DNA of 64,000 nt from positions 1 to 64,000 of the forward strand of contig DAOOPM010000018.1 of NCBI GenBank assembly GCA_035388225.1. The letters run 5' to 3'. This stretch comes from SB25 sp029560875. GTDB lineage: Bacteria > Bacteroidota > Bacteroidia > Bacteroidales > Tenuifilaceae. Numbering within the stretch: the first letter of the stretch is position 1; each line of letters begins with the position of its first letter. The notes under the pieces were generated by a model. That model was given only the letters and a program-made list of their open reading frames with translations, was not told the DNA's origin and searched no databases. Below, one piece after another: positions 1-7,973 of this stretch. A program made the translations under genes and the position numbers.

Positions 1-1137
1 ATTAATGTCAGCATAAATTGTTATTGTAACTGTATTGGAATAAACTGTTCCGCAATCATTTGTAGCAACCCTTCTGTAACAGCGAGTTTCGGTTTGGTTT
101 GCGGGTGGATCATAGGTTAATCCATTTGCGCCAGCAATCGCAATCCATCCACCAGCACAATTGGATTGGTACTCCCAAGAGTAAGTCCAAGGACCATTAC
201 CTCCCGAAGGAGCAACTCCTGTATTGATAATAGCAGGGTCGGCATCATAGCAAAGCGATTGATCCCCCGTAATTGTACCCCCGTTCATTTGAGGATAAAC
301 AGTAATTATTAATTCGTTAGAATTGGCTGATCCACACGCATTTGTTGAAACCCTACGATAACTTGTAGTCTGTGTAATACCCGCAGGAATATCGTAAGTA
401 ATAGCATTAGCGCCTCCAATAGCAGACCAAAGTCCAGCACCAACCCTCGATTCCCATTGATAACTCCACGCACCGTTCCCTCCTGAAGGAGAAGTAGCAT
501 CAGTAAATGCAACGGGGTCACCACCGTAGCAAACGGATTGATCACTGTCAATTGCACCACCGTTAATAGCATCATAAACAGTTACAGTCAACTCATTGGA
601 ATATACCGTTCCACAGGAATTAACAGCAACCCTACGGTACATTGTTGTTTGTGTTAAACCTGCAGACACATCGTATGTCAAGCCTGTTGCACCAACTATT
701 GTAGTCCATGCACCAGCACCAACCTTCGATTCCCAAGAATAAGTAAAACTTCCATCACCGCCGCTTGCCGAAGCATCGTTACTGAAGGCAGAAGGATCTC
801 CATTATAACAAATATTTTGACTAGAACTTATTGTACCACCATTCAAATCGGCATAAACTATTACTGTTATTTCATTGGAGTTAACAGAACCACAACTATT
901 TGTTGCCACCCTGCGGTACATTGTTGTTTGTGTTAAACCTGCCGGCTCATCATAAGTTAGTCCATTTGCACCAGCAATAGTAGTCCATGCGCCTACACCT
1001 ACTTTCGACTCCCAAGAATAAGTCCATGCGCCTGTTCCTCCGCTAGGTGATACAGTATTTGCAAAAGCCACAGGGTCACCATTGTAGCAGATGTTTTGGT
1101 CTGCTCCTATAGTGCCACCATTTAATTGATCATATAC
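1..1137 (-). repeat. Coding tandem repeats of about 279 bp (93 residues), four full units plus a fragment
   Basis: Unit boundaries, taken at the codons for Tyr-Asp/Ala before NGGTI, fall near 1137, 858, 576, 298 and 16, giving a period of about 278-282 bp. Each unit encodes an Ig-like domain with a conserved pair CYNGDP and NSCG, a YSWES core and a closing MYRRVA strand. Units differ by many substitutions, so the array is not a very recent expansion. Confidence 0.85.
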
Positions 1138-1983
1138 CACAACCGATGTTACAGCGGTATTTTCACAACCATTAATATCTTTAACTGTTACAGTATAATT
1201 GCCAGAATTATTAGGAGTAACGTTGGTAATACTTGGATTTTGCTCTGTAGAAGTAAATGGCGTAACAGCATTTGTTGTCCATGCATAGGACATCATACCT
1301 ACTGGCCCTGAGGTTAGGTTGATAGTTCCATTATAACATACTGGACCATCGTTGCTTGCCGTTGCAGAAGGGAGTGAATTTACAGTTACAGGTATAGTGT
1401 TTGAAGTTTTGGAGCAACCATTTAGACCTGTAACTCTAATTCTATAGTTACCAGATACACTGGCATCATAATTAAATGAAGAGGCACCGGAGATATTACT
1501 AAAATTTCGTTGCCATTGATAGGAAACCCCAGACTCTCCACTATTCTCTTGTAATTCCACAGATCCTCCTTGACAGAATGTAGTAGGCCCCATAGCAATA
1601 ATATTTGCCAAGGGACTAGGCTTAATTTCTACCGTTACACTTGCCGATCCCTTAAATCCACCATCGTCCTCAACATCAACAGTTAAATTATAGGTACCTG
1701 AAGGAGTTGTACTTTTATATGAAACAAGATCTCCAAAATCATTGAAATATAACGGATTAGTATCTCCAGACCAAGTGTAAGTTAGTCCAGTACCAGTTCC
1801 CCCAAATGTTTCAACGGTAAGAGCAACTGGTGCACCTTGGCATACTTCAACATAAGATACAGCATCGGTACCGTAAAGAATAAAAACATTTAATGTTTGA
1901 CCTTTTATAGGCACAAAGGAAGAAAGGGCAAAAATGGTTAGTAACGCCACAATGCTTGTAATATATTTCCAAACCTTTCTCAT
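1..1983 (-). CDS. Large secreted surface protein with Ig/PKD-like repeats, partial (C-terminus beyond window)
   Basis: The frame opens at an ATG at 1983 (MRKVWKYITS...) and stays open to base 1, so about 661 residues are visible and the C-terminus is missing. A hydrophobic signal peptide ends near residue 29 (PIKGQ). It is followed by a PKD/Ig-like domain, a second Ig-like domain with paired cysteines, and then tandem repeats of about 93 residues carrying the recurring words NGGTI, QNICYNGDP, GGTGAWTYSWES and MYRRVATNSCG. Such Trp/Cys-containing Ig repeats are typical of very large Bacteroidota adhesins exported by the type IX secretion system, so a T9SS sorting domain is expected beyond the window but is not seen. 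The upstream gene on the same strand ends 13 bp before this start, suggesting one transcript. The ligand cannot be inferred. Confidence 0.85.
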   Translation of the reverse strand, partial: MRKVWKYITSIVALLTIFALSSFVPIKGQTLNVFILYGTDAVSYVEVCQGAPVALTVETFGGTGTGLTYTWSGDTNPLYFNDFGDLVSYKSTTPSGTYNLTVDVEDDGGFKGSASVTVEIKPSPLANIIAMGPTTFCQGGSVELQENSGESGVSYQWQRNFSNISGASSFNYDASVSGNYRIRVTGLNGCSKTSNTIPVTVNSLPSATASNDGPVCYNGTINLTSGPVGMMSYAWTTNAVTPFTSTEQNPSITNVTPNNSGNYTVTVKDINGCENTAVTSVVVYDQLNGGTIGADQNICYNGDPVAFANTVSPSGGTGAWTYSWESKVGVGAWTTIAGANGLTYDEPAGLTQTTMYRRVATNSCGSVNSNEITVIVYADLNGGTISSSQNICYNGDPSAFSNDASASGGDGSFTYSWESKVGAGAWTTIVGATGLTYDVSAGLTQTTMYRRVAVNSCGTVYSNELTVTVYDAINGGAIDSDQSVCYGGDPVAFTDATSPSGGNGAWSYQWESRVGAGLWSAIGGANAITYDIPAGITQTTSYRRVSTNACGSANSNELIITVYPQMNGGTITGDQSLCYDADPAIINTGVAPSGGNGPWTYSWEYQSNCAGGWIAIAGANGLTYDPPANQTETRCYRRVATNDCGTVYSNTVTITIYADIN

Positions 1984-1996
1984 CGTTGTAGTATTT

Positions 1997-2545
1997 TTAT
2001 TTTATTAAAATCGATTCTGAAACAGCAATACATCCATTATTATCCTTAACTAAAACCTTATAACTTCCAGGTGTAGGTCTAGTAACAGACTTATTATCAA
2101 ACTCTTCAATAAATTTGTCGTTTTGCATCCATTTGTAACTAAAAATATTCTCCTGAGACTTCAATTCAATGCAATTCTTACTTACCGAAAACAAAATATT
2201 TGCAATAGGCCTTGGAAGTATTTTAATAGTAATTACTGTGTCAAGAACTTCTCGGTCACTCAATTGAAGTGAAAATCCTATTTTCTTTTCACCTGATTTA
2301 GATGTATTAATAGAGATTATATCGTTTTGAGTTTTTTTTATCACACCAAAATCATCCTTCCAACTATAACTTTTATAGTTCTCAAATTTTGGTTCAATGT
2401 GAACTATAATTCCAAAGGCCTTTCCTTCGCAAACAGCAAAACTTTTATTAGTAGTTTCAAATGTGACAAATTGTGTTTGTCCGAATCCCTGCAGGGTTTG
2501 AACAAAAAAGAATATATACAATATGTAAATCTTAAACCGCCTCAT
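1997..2545 (-). CDS. Small exported protein resembling the N-terminus of the neighbouring adhesin
   Basis: This encodes 182 residues from the ATG at 2545 (MRRFKIYILY); the frame also opens from an upstream TTG at 2554, but ATG is preferred. Residues 1-22 form a signal peptide ending FGQTQ. Two beta-rich segments follow. The first has a C-x-G start and a YSW core. The second begins PRPIANI, has a YKW core and ends with GSYKVLVKDNNGC. The order and spacing match the first two domains of the downstream adhesin, whose second domain begins PSPLANI and contains YQW and LNGC. No sorting domain and no stalk repeats are present. It sits 13 bp upstream of the adhesin start in the same direction. It could be an accessory subunit or the remains of a shortened adhesin. 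The function is unknown. Confidence 0.75.
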   Translation of the reverse strand: MRRFKIYILYIFFFVQTLQGFGQTQFVTFETTNKSFAVCEGKAFGIIVHIEPKFENYKSYSWKDDFGVIKKTQNDIISINTSKSGEKKIGFSLQLSDREVLDTVITIKILPRPIANILFSVSKNCIELKSQENIFSYKWMQNDKFIEEFDNKSVTRPTPGSYKVLVKDNNGCIAVSESILIK

Positions 2546-2997
2546 TTCAATCAACTAACCTGTTAATAAATATTCTACTTTTTGACAAAATGCCCAAAAT
2601 TATAGGCGAATGTAAATATTTTTAGTTTATACGCAAAAAAATTAGCCTCAAAATTAAGCTGTTGCAACGCTCTACTTAATATCTTACATCAAATAAAATA
2701 AAAAAATATAATTTAATAATCTGATAATATGACACTTAACCAATTTTTCTGTAAATCAAATAAATATTATTTTTTACGACTCCTAAAGCAAAAAAGTTTG
2801 AAACTAGTCGATTTTTAATTATTACACTATTTGATAATGCAGATAAAATAAATACTTATGCAACTCACAAAGAAAATGCAACAAATATACTGCCAAACTA
2901 TATATTTAACTATTTAACTGATATTTAACATTTTGAAATGTGAATTTTAGCCCGAAAACGGACAATCTATTAAGAATAACCGAAATAGAGGAAATTA
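2546..2997. other. AT-rich intergenic region without a gene
   Basis: About 450 bp lie between two minus-strand genes. No open frame with coding character and no tRNA-like fold were found. Minus-strand TAnnTTTG-like boxes (read as CAAAATTA on the plus strand) occur at 2595-2602 and 2649-2656, but neither has a well-placed TTG partner, so the promoter of the 2545 gene is only loosely located here. No clear hairpin follows the PAP2-like gene. Confidence 0.5.
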
Positions 2998-3603
2998 TTA
3001 AACAAGGAAGAACACAAAAACAATAGTAAGCCCAACTAAGTATCCAGCATAAACCTGAGCAGGTTTATGGTCGCCGTTTTTAAGCCTAGCGGATGCAAGT
3101 AGTCCTGCAACAACAAAAACAATCATTATTAATGGCAGCGCACTAAAATAATTATGATCCGTACAAGCCAATAAAAATCCCGACAACCCTCCAATGCCCA
3201 TTAAATGAAGGCTTATTTTCCACCAATACGAAATTAAAGCCGCAACCAAAAGTACAAGAACACCACTTTCGATAATTTTTAGCAATACCTGAGGCACAGG
3301 CAGACGAGCCATTAGGTATAAAGTGAAAAAATATGGAATTGAAGTTATTATTATTGGAACAATTCGTTCACGATGCTTCTCCATGTGGAAACTTTTTATC
3401 AAGCCCAATCGCTTCAATATAAATAACGATATAATTGGAATAAGAAGGGTGTTGAATAAAATAACAATAAGTATTATTAATTTGATAGAGTTTGGCAAGT
3501 ATGTAATGTAAGTACCCGATACAAAAATCAGTATAAAACTATAAAGGGTTATAAGAAACGGATGAAAAATTGCTGAAAGAATATTGGCAAGTTTAGTTGT
3601 CAT
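2998..3603 (-). CDS. PAP2-like integral membrane protein
   Basis: This is a 201-residue, strongly hydrophobic protein with about six membrane segments. The C-terminal half carries remnants of the PAP2 phosphatase pattern: KISLHLMGIGG near residues 128-138 resembles the PSGH motif region, and GDHKPAQVYAGYLVG near 177-191 resembles the SR-x5-H-x3 motif, with His178 in place. Bacteroidota homologues of this length are usually annotated as PAP2-family phosphatases acting on lipid phosphates, although the first motif is weak, so catalysis is uncertain. The gene begins 11 bp after rpoN and is probably the last gene of an asnS-rpoN transcript. Confidence 0.65.
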   Translation of the reverse strand: MTTKLANILSAIFHPFLITLYSFILIFVSGTYITYLPNSIKLIILIVILFNTLLIPIISLFILKRLGLIKSFHMEKHRERIVPIIITSIPYFFTLYLMARLPVPQVLLKIIESGVLVLLVAALISYWWKISLHLMGIGGLSGFLLACTDHNYFSALPLIMIVFVVAGLLASARLKNGDHKPAQVYAGYLVGLTIVFVFFLV

Positions 3604-3614
3604 TTTGCACTCCT

Positions 3615-5072
3615 CTACTTTAATTCCTTACGTAAACGGGCAACAGGAATTCCTAGTTGCTCACGGTACTTAGCCACTGTTCTGCGTGCAATTGGGTAAC
3701 CTTTCTCCTGAAGAATCTCCATTAACTGCTCATCGGTAAGCGGTTTTCGCTTATGCTCATTATCGACACACTCCTGTAGTATCTTTCTAATTTCTTTGGT
3801 GGAAACCTCCTCGCCAGAATCGGTTTGCATTCCCTCACTGAAAAAAGACTTTAGCGAATATATCCCGAAGTGAGTTTGGATATATTTGCTATTCGCAACC
3901 CTTGAGATGGTTGATATGTCGAGTCCTGTTTTATCGGCAATATCCTTCAGAATCATTGGGCGAAGTTTGGTTTCATCACCATCGCGGAAAAATTCCTTTT
4001 GATACTCAATAATAGACTCCATTGTACCCAGAAGTGTATTTTGACGCTGTTTCAAAGCATCAATAAACCACTTTGCCGATTCTATTTTTTGGCGAACAAA
4101 CGTCATCGCGTCCTTCTCCTGCTGCGAGGCGGAGTCCTTATTGTTGGAGTACGACTCCAGCATCTCGGAGTACTCGCGGCTAATCTTTAAATCGGGAACG
4201 TTGCGCGAATTTAGGCTCAACTGAAAATCGCCATCAACATACTCCATTATAAAGTCGGGAATAATATGCTGTGCTGATTGGTTGTAAGGGTCGTTAAAAC
4301 CACCACCTGGCTTTGGATTTAACTTGATGATTTCGTTGATAGCGTCCCTTAAATCATCATCATTTAAATTGAGTTTACTTGCTATTTTATCGTAATGCTT
4401 GCGGGTAAACTCATCGAAATGGTATTTCAGAATTTCATAGGCAGTTTTTGCCGTTGCCGACGTTTTTTCCTTTGCTTTTAACTGCAACAGCAGACATTCC
4501 TGCAAATCTCTAGCCCCAACTCCGGCTGGTTCGAGTTCTTGAATTATATACAGAATCCTCTCCAGTTCATCCTCGTTTGTTTCAACGCCAAGGGCAAAGG
4601 CAACATCATCGGTAATGGCTGTAAGCTTACGGCGCAAATAACCATCCTCATCAATGTTCCCAACTAGGTAAAGGGCAAGTTGGTGCTCTCGCTCCGAAAG
4701 GGTTAGCATTCCAAGTTGGTTCTCCAAATGTTCGTGAAATGTAGCACCCACGGAGAATGGAATATCTTCGTGCTTATCGTCCTTTGAGGTGTTGTTGGTG
4801 GAGAGTTTGTAGGAAGGTGTATCCTCGTCGTTCAGGTAATCCTCCAGAGTAAACTCGTCGTCATTTTTATCTACATCGTCCTCAGTTGCACTGTTCTCCT
4901 GCTCTGTGTCCGATTCGTAGTTTTCGCCCTCCTCAAGAATTGGATTCTCTTCCAATTCCTTTTTTATACGTTGCTCAAGCAGCATTGTAGGAATCTCCAA
5001 GAGCTTAATCACTTGGATTTGCTGTGGAGATAACTTTTGCAGAAGTTTCTGCTGTAGCCGCTGTTTGAGCAT
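3615..5072 (-). CDS. rpoN: RNA polymerase sigma-54 factor RpoN
   Basis: The product is a 485-residue sigma-54 of normal length. Residues 1-50 are the glutamine/leucine-rich activator-interaction region (LQQKLLQKLSPQQIQ, then LEENPILEEG). Residues 55-100 form an acidic linker. The core-binding region (GVGARDLQECL) follows, then an HTH segment (ISRVANSKYIQTHFG). The RpoN box ARRTVAKYRE lies at about 462-471 near the C-terminus. It directs core RNA polymerase to -24/-12 promoters and needs AAA+ enhancer-binding activators, none of which is encoded in this window. The start follows asnS by 6 bp, so the two are almost certainly co-transcribed, an arrangement I recall from other Bacteroidota. Confidence 0.97.
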   Translation of the reverse strand: MLKQRLQQKLLQKLSPQQIQVIKLLEIPTMLLEQRIKKELEENPILEEGENYESDTEQENSATEDDVDKNDDEFTLEDYLNDEDTPSYKLSTNNTSKDDKHEDIPFSVGATFHEHLENQLGMLTLSEREHQLALYLVGNIDEDGYLRRKLTAITDDVAFALGVETNEDELERILYIIQELEPAGVGARDLQECLLLQLKAKEKTSATAKTAYEILKYHFDEFTRKHYDKIASKLNLNDDDLRDAINEIIKLNPKPGGGFNDPYNQSAQHIIPDFIMEYVDGDFQLSLNSRNVPDLKISREYSEMLESYSNNKDSASQQEKDAMTFVRQKIESAKWFIDALKQRQNTLLGTMESIIEYQKEFFRDGDETKLRPMILKDIADKTGLDISTISRVANSKYIQTHFGIYSLKSFFSEGMQTDSGEEVSTKEIRKILQECVDNEHKRKPLTDEQLMEILQEKGYPIARRTVAKYREQLGIPVARLRKELK

Positions 5073-5078
5073 ACGCTG

Positions 5079-6476
5079 TTAGAATTCGCAGTTCTTAGGT
5101 GTACGGGGGAAAGGAATAACATCGCGGATGTTGCCCATACCCGTAACAAAAAGCAATAACCTCTCAAATCCTAGGCCAAATCCACTGTGTGGTGCCGAAC
5201 CAAACTTACGGGTTTCCAAATACCACCAAACATCCTTCTCAGGTATATGCAGTTCGTGGATACGGGAAATTAACTTATCGTAAATTTCCTCGCGCTGTGA
5301 ACCTCCAATAATCTCGCCAATTTTTGGGAACAACACGTCCATAGCACGAACAGTTTTACCATCGTCGTTCTGTTTCATATAGAATGCCTTGATATCCTTT
5401 GGATAGTCGGTAAGGATTACTGGTTTTTTGAAGTGTTTCTCTACCAAGTAACGCTCGTGCTCCGATTGTAAATCGGCACCCCAGAATACAGGGAATTCCC
5501 ATTTCTGGTCAACTTTTTCAAGAATTTCAATAGCCTTGGTATATGGTAATCGCTCGAATTTATTCTCAACAACAAATTTTAACCGGTCAACAAGCTCCTT
5601 ATCGTACATGCTATTCAGGAACTCCAAATCGTCCTTGCAATTTTCAAGAGCATAACGGATAAGGTATTTAAGGAAATCCTCGGCCAAATCCATGTTGTCC
5701 TGAATATCGTAGAAAGCCATTTCGGGTTCAATCATCCAGAACTCTGCCAAGTGGCGAGGAGTGTTGGAATTCTCGGCACGGAATGTTGGCCCAAAGGTGT
5801 AAATCTCCGATAAAGCCATTGCAGCCAATTCTCCTTCTAGTTGCCCGGAAACGGTAAGGCTTGCCTCTTTTCCAAAAAAGTCCTCGGCCCAGTTTATTTG
5901 TCCCTCCTCAGTTCTGGGAAGATTATCAACATCAAGCGTAGTTACGCGGAACATTGCACCAGCCCCTTCGGCATCGGACGAAGTAATAATGGGTGTGTGA
6001 ATGTAAACAAAACCTTTTTCGTTGAAATATTTATGAATGGCAAATGCCATTGCGTGACGAATGCGTAAAACAGCGCTAAATGTGTTTGTACGAGGACGTA
6101 GGTGTGCAATCTCCCTTAAAAATTCAAGGCTATGGCCTTTCTTCTGCAAAGGATAAGTTGTTGCATCGGCCGCACCAAACAACTCAATATAGTTACCCTG
6201 AATCTCGACTCGCTGACCCGAGCCTGGCGACTCAACCAACTTTCCTCTAACACCAATACAAGCACCCGTAGTAATATCCTTTAGTTGTTCCTCGGTAAAC
6301 AAATTCATATCAAGCACTACCTGAATATTATTGATGGTTGAACCATCGTTAAGAGCAATAAACGATACGCTCTTATTTCCACGCTTGGTTCGTACCCAGC
6401 CCATAGCTGTTACATCGGTACCTGCAACACCACTCTCCAGTAAATGCTTAACTTTTGTTCTTTCGCTGTTTCTCAT
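5079..6476 (-). CDS. asnS: Asparagine--tRNA ligase
   Basis: This 465-residue class II aminoacyl-tRNA synthetase is the standard bacterial length. An N-terminal OB-fold anticodon-binding domain (residues 15-105, GWVRTKRGNKSVSFIAL) precedes the catalytic core with motif 2 (TFRAENSNTPRHLAEFWMIE) and motif 3 (GFGLGFERLLLF) near the C-terminus. The TFRAE-N-T pattern and EFWMIEPE distinguish AsnRS from AspRS. It charges tRNA-Asn in the cytoplasm. It is the first gene of a set that continues into rpoN and the PAP2-like gene. A TATTTTTG box on the minus strand at 6531-6538 is a possible -7 element, without a clear -33 partner. Confidence 0.97.
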   Translation of the reverse strand: MRNSERTKVKHLLESGVAGTDVTAMGWVRTKRGNKSVSFIALNDGSTINNIQVVLDMNLFTEEQLKDITTGACIGVRGKLVESPGSGQRVEIQGNYIELFGAADATTYPLQKKGHSLEFLREIAHLRPRTNTFSAVLRIRHAMAFAIHKYFNEKGFVYIHTPIITSSDAEGAGAMFRVTTLDVDNLPRTEEGQINWAEDFFGKEASLTVSGQLEGELAAMALSEIYTFGPTFRAENSNTPRHLAEFWMIEPEMAFYDIQDNMDLAEDFLKYLIRYALENCKDDLEFLNSMYDKELVDRLKFVVENKFERLPYTKAIEILEKVDQKWEFPVFWGADLQSEHERYLVEKHFKKPVILTDYPKDIKAFYMKQNDDGKTVRAMDVLFPKIGEIIGGSQREEIYDKLISRIHELHIPEKDVWWYLETRKFGSAPHSGFGLGFERLLLFVTGMGNIRDVIPFPRTPKNCEF

Positions 6477-6601
6477 ATTTCAGAATGTTAACAATAAAAC
6501 ATCAGTGCTGACAATGCGTCAACAATCCCACAAAAATAATAACTTTTTATAATGTTTGGTTATTTGAATTGATGGCTAATGGAATATTAACTTTTTTGAC
6601 G

Positions 6602-6627
6602 CTTCCAAGTCCTTCGGACGTTGGAAG
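6602..6627. repeat. Short palindromic hairpin upstream of asnS
   Basis: Arms CTTCCAA (6602-6608) and TTGGAAG (6621-6627) enclose GTCC/GGAC (6609-6612 and 6616-6619), with a TTC loop and one bulged G. It lies between the terminator of the S1-domain gene and the asnS start and has no T-run, so it looks like a small repetitive palindrome rather than a terminator. No second copy was noticed in the window. Confidence 0.4.
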
Positions 6628-6650
6628 GTCAGAATCGTCATTTATATAAA

Positions 6651-6683
6651 AACGCTATCAGGGTTTGAAACCATGACAGCGTT
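6651..6683 (-). terminator. Rho-independent terminator of the CvfB-like gene
   Basis: A long stem runs from AACGCTATCA (6651-6660) to TGACAGCGTT (6674-6683), with one A-C mismatch, and is extended internally by GGTTT/AAACC around a single G. On the minus strand the stem is followed by TTTTTATATA (6641-6650). It lies 18 bp after the stop codon at 6701. Confidence 0.8.
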
Positions 6684-6700
6684 ATGCTTTTAATAACGAA

Positions 6701-7534
6701 TTAACTTTGTAATCGAATTCCGTTTCCCTCAATGCTAATTAGCCTATCCTTGTAAAGGCTTCCAATCGCTTTCTTGAATGTTTTTTTGCTGATTTGGAAT
6801 AACCTATAAATTTCATCGGGGTCGCTTTTGTCTGTAACAGCAAGGTAACCGTTATTTTGCTTGAGAACATCAAGAATACTCTGCGATATGGCATCAACCT
6901 TCTCATAACCGGGTTTTTGAAGGATTAAGTCGATTTTCTCGTCTTCTCTAACCTTTTTTATATATCCCTTTAACCTATCGCCTTTAGCGAGTGCTTGAAA
7001 TACCTCGTTTTTGTAAAGAACACCTGTGTGATTCCCATTAACAATAGCGTTGAATCCTAAATCCGACTCATTGATAATAATTAAATCAACCTCCTGACCA
7101 ATAACATAATCAGGAATGGTATTGTCCAAGAACTTCTCAATTTTTGCAGAAGCTGCAAGGCGTTTTGAATCAAAATCGAAGTAGATGAAAACAAGGTAAC
7201 TTTTGCCAACTTCCATCTCCTGTTTCTGCTCGCGGAAAGGAACAAAAAGATCCTTGGGTAAACCCCAATCCAGGAATGCTCCCATGCGTGCAACGGAAAC
7301 AACTTTAAGGAATGCAAATTCGCCCACAATGGCGTAAGGCTTTTCGGTGGTAGCAATAATCCTATCCTCGGAGTCGAGGTAAACAAAGACCTCTACGGTA
7401 TCATCCACCTTGCAACCAGCAGGAACATACCTTGTAGGCATAAGAATTTCGCCCTGCTCACCTCCATCGAGGTAAATTCCAAAAGGAACTTCCTTCTTAA
7501 CTCTCAGGCTATTGTACTCACCAATTTTTACCAT
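6701..7534 (-). CDS. S1-domain RNA-binding protein, CvfB family
   Basis: The product is 277 residues from the ATG at 7534 (MVKIGEYNSL), preferred to a possible earlier start at 7564 because CvfB-type proteins begin at this point. It contains S1-like OB-fold segments (GIYLDGGEQGEILMP, then AFLKVVSVARMGAFLDWGL with KDLFVPFREQ, then a third near GVLYKNEVFQ). A C-terminal winged helix ends in PDEIYRLFQISKKTFKKAIG and GNGIRLQS. CvfB proteins bind RNA and affect expression post-transcriptionally in Firmicutes; the role in Bacteroidota is not established. The gene stands alone with its own terminator. A minus-strand TACCTTTG box at 7562-7569 is a candidate -7 element. Confidence 0.85.
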   Translation of the reverse strand: MVKIGEYNSLRVKKEVPFGIYLDGGEQGEILMPTRYVPAGCKVDDTVEVFVYLDSEDRIIATTEKPYAIVGEFAFLKVVSVARMGAFLDWGLPKDLFVPFREQKQEMEVGKSYLVFIYFDFDSKRLAASAKIEKFLDNTIPDYVIGQEVDLIIINESDLGFNAIVNGNHTGVLYKNEVFQALAKGDRLKGYIKKVREDEKIDLILQKPGYEKVDAISQSILDVLKQNNGYLAVTDKSDPDEIYRLFQISKKTFKKAIGSLYKDRLISIEGNGIRLQS

Positions 7535-7626
7535 ACGTAAAGCATTGTTGTTAATAAAGTACAAAGGTAGGATTATTTAACGAGATATTTTTTCTCAATA
7601 AGGGAAGTGCTTGGAGTAATAAAACG

Positions 7627-7656
7627 CAAAAAAAATCCGTGGATAACCACGGATTT
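7627..7656 (-). terminator. Rho-independent terminator of the ferredoxin gene
   Basis: A perfect 10-bp stem, AAATCCGTGG (7633-7642) with CCACGGATTT (7647-7656) and an ATAA loop, is followed on the minus strand by a run of T (7627-7635). It lies 20 bp after the ferredoxin stop codon. Confidence 0.9.
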
Positions 7657-7676
7657 AGTATGACTAATGTCTTTTG

Positions 7677-7844
7677 TTATGCAGGATGAATAGCTTCTAC
7701 TGGACAAACATCTGCGCAAGAACCACAGTCAGTGCAAGTATCTGGGTCGATTTTGTAGATATCGCCCTCAGAGATAGCCTCAACTGGACATTCATCAATG
7801 CAAGTACCGCAAGCGGTGCAATCGTTAGAAATTTTGTATGCCAT
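7677..7844 (-). CDS. 2[4Fe-4S] clostridial-type ferredoxin
   Basis: A 55-residue protein is encoded from the ATG at 7844 (MAYKISNDCTACG) to TAA at 7677. It has two complete C-x2-C-x2-C-x3-CP motifs: C9/C12/C15/C19 followed by PVEAI, and C37/C40/C43/C47 followed by PVEAI. This is the usual length and symmetry for small low-potential ferredoxins that carry electrons for pyruvate- or aldehyde-ferredoxin oxidoreductases in anaerobes. It is monocistronic, with a good promoter and terminator. The aldehyde oxidoreductase 21 kb away is one possible partner, but pyruvate:ferredoxin oxidoreductase or other enzymes elsewhere are equally likely. Confidence 0.96.
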   Translation of the reverse strand: MAYKISNDCTACGTCIDECPVEAISEGDIYKIDPDTCTDCGSCADVCPVEAIHPA

Positions 7845-7877
7845 TGTTATTGGTTTTTAGTTAAACTTTTTCGTTTA

Positions 7878-7907
7878 CAAATTTAACTCACTTTGAGTTT
7901 CTGCAAA
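7878..7907 (-). promoter_or_regulatory. Bacteroidota-type promoter of the ferredoxin gene
   Basis: On the minus strand TTTG (7904-7907) is followed after 18 nt by TAAATTTG (7878-7885), a perfect match to TAnnTTTG. The start codon is 33 nt downstream of the -7 box. Confidence 0.7.
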
Positions 7908-7973
7908 ATTAAACACTTAATTTTTATTTGCCAACAAAAAGAAGTAAATCAGATTTTGTCTAATTAAGCAAAA

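Noticed and set aside
309..575. An 88-codon minus-strand frame inside the left-edge repeats
   Set aside because: It lies in a different frame from the adhesin, which is open across the same bases with conserved domain sequence.
1..1137. Regular direct repeats of about 279 bp that might suggest a non-coding array or CRISPR
   Set aside because: The period keeps reading frame and encodes conserved Ig-like domains with paired cysteines; there are no short identical repeats with unique spacers.
2546..2997. A tRNA or small RNA gene in the longest left-hand intergenic gap
   Set aside because: The region is very AT-rich and no cloverleaf, GTTCRA-type T-loop or strong hairpin was seen.
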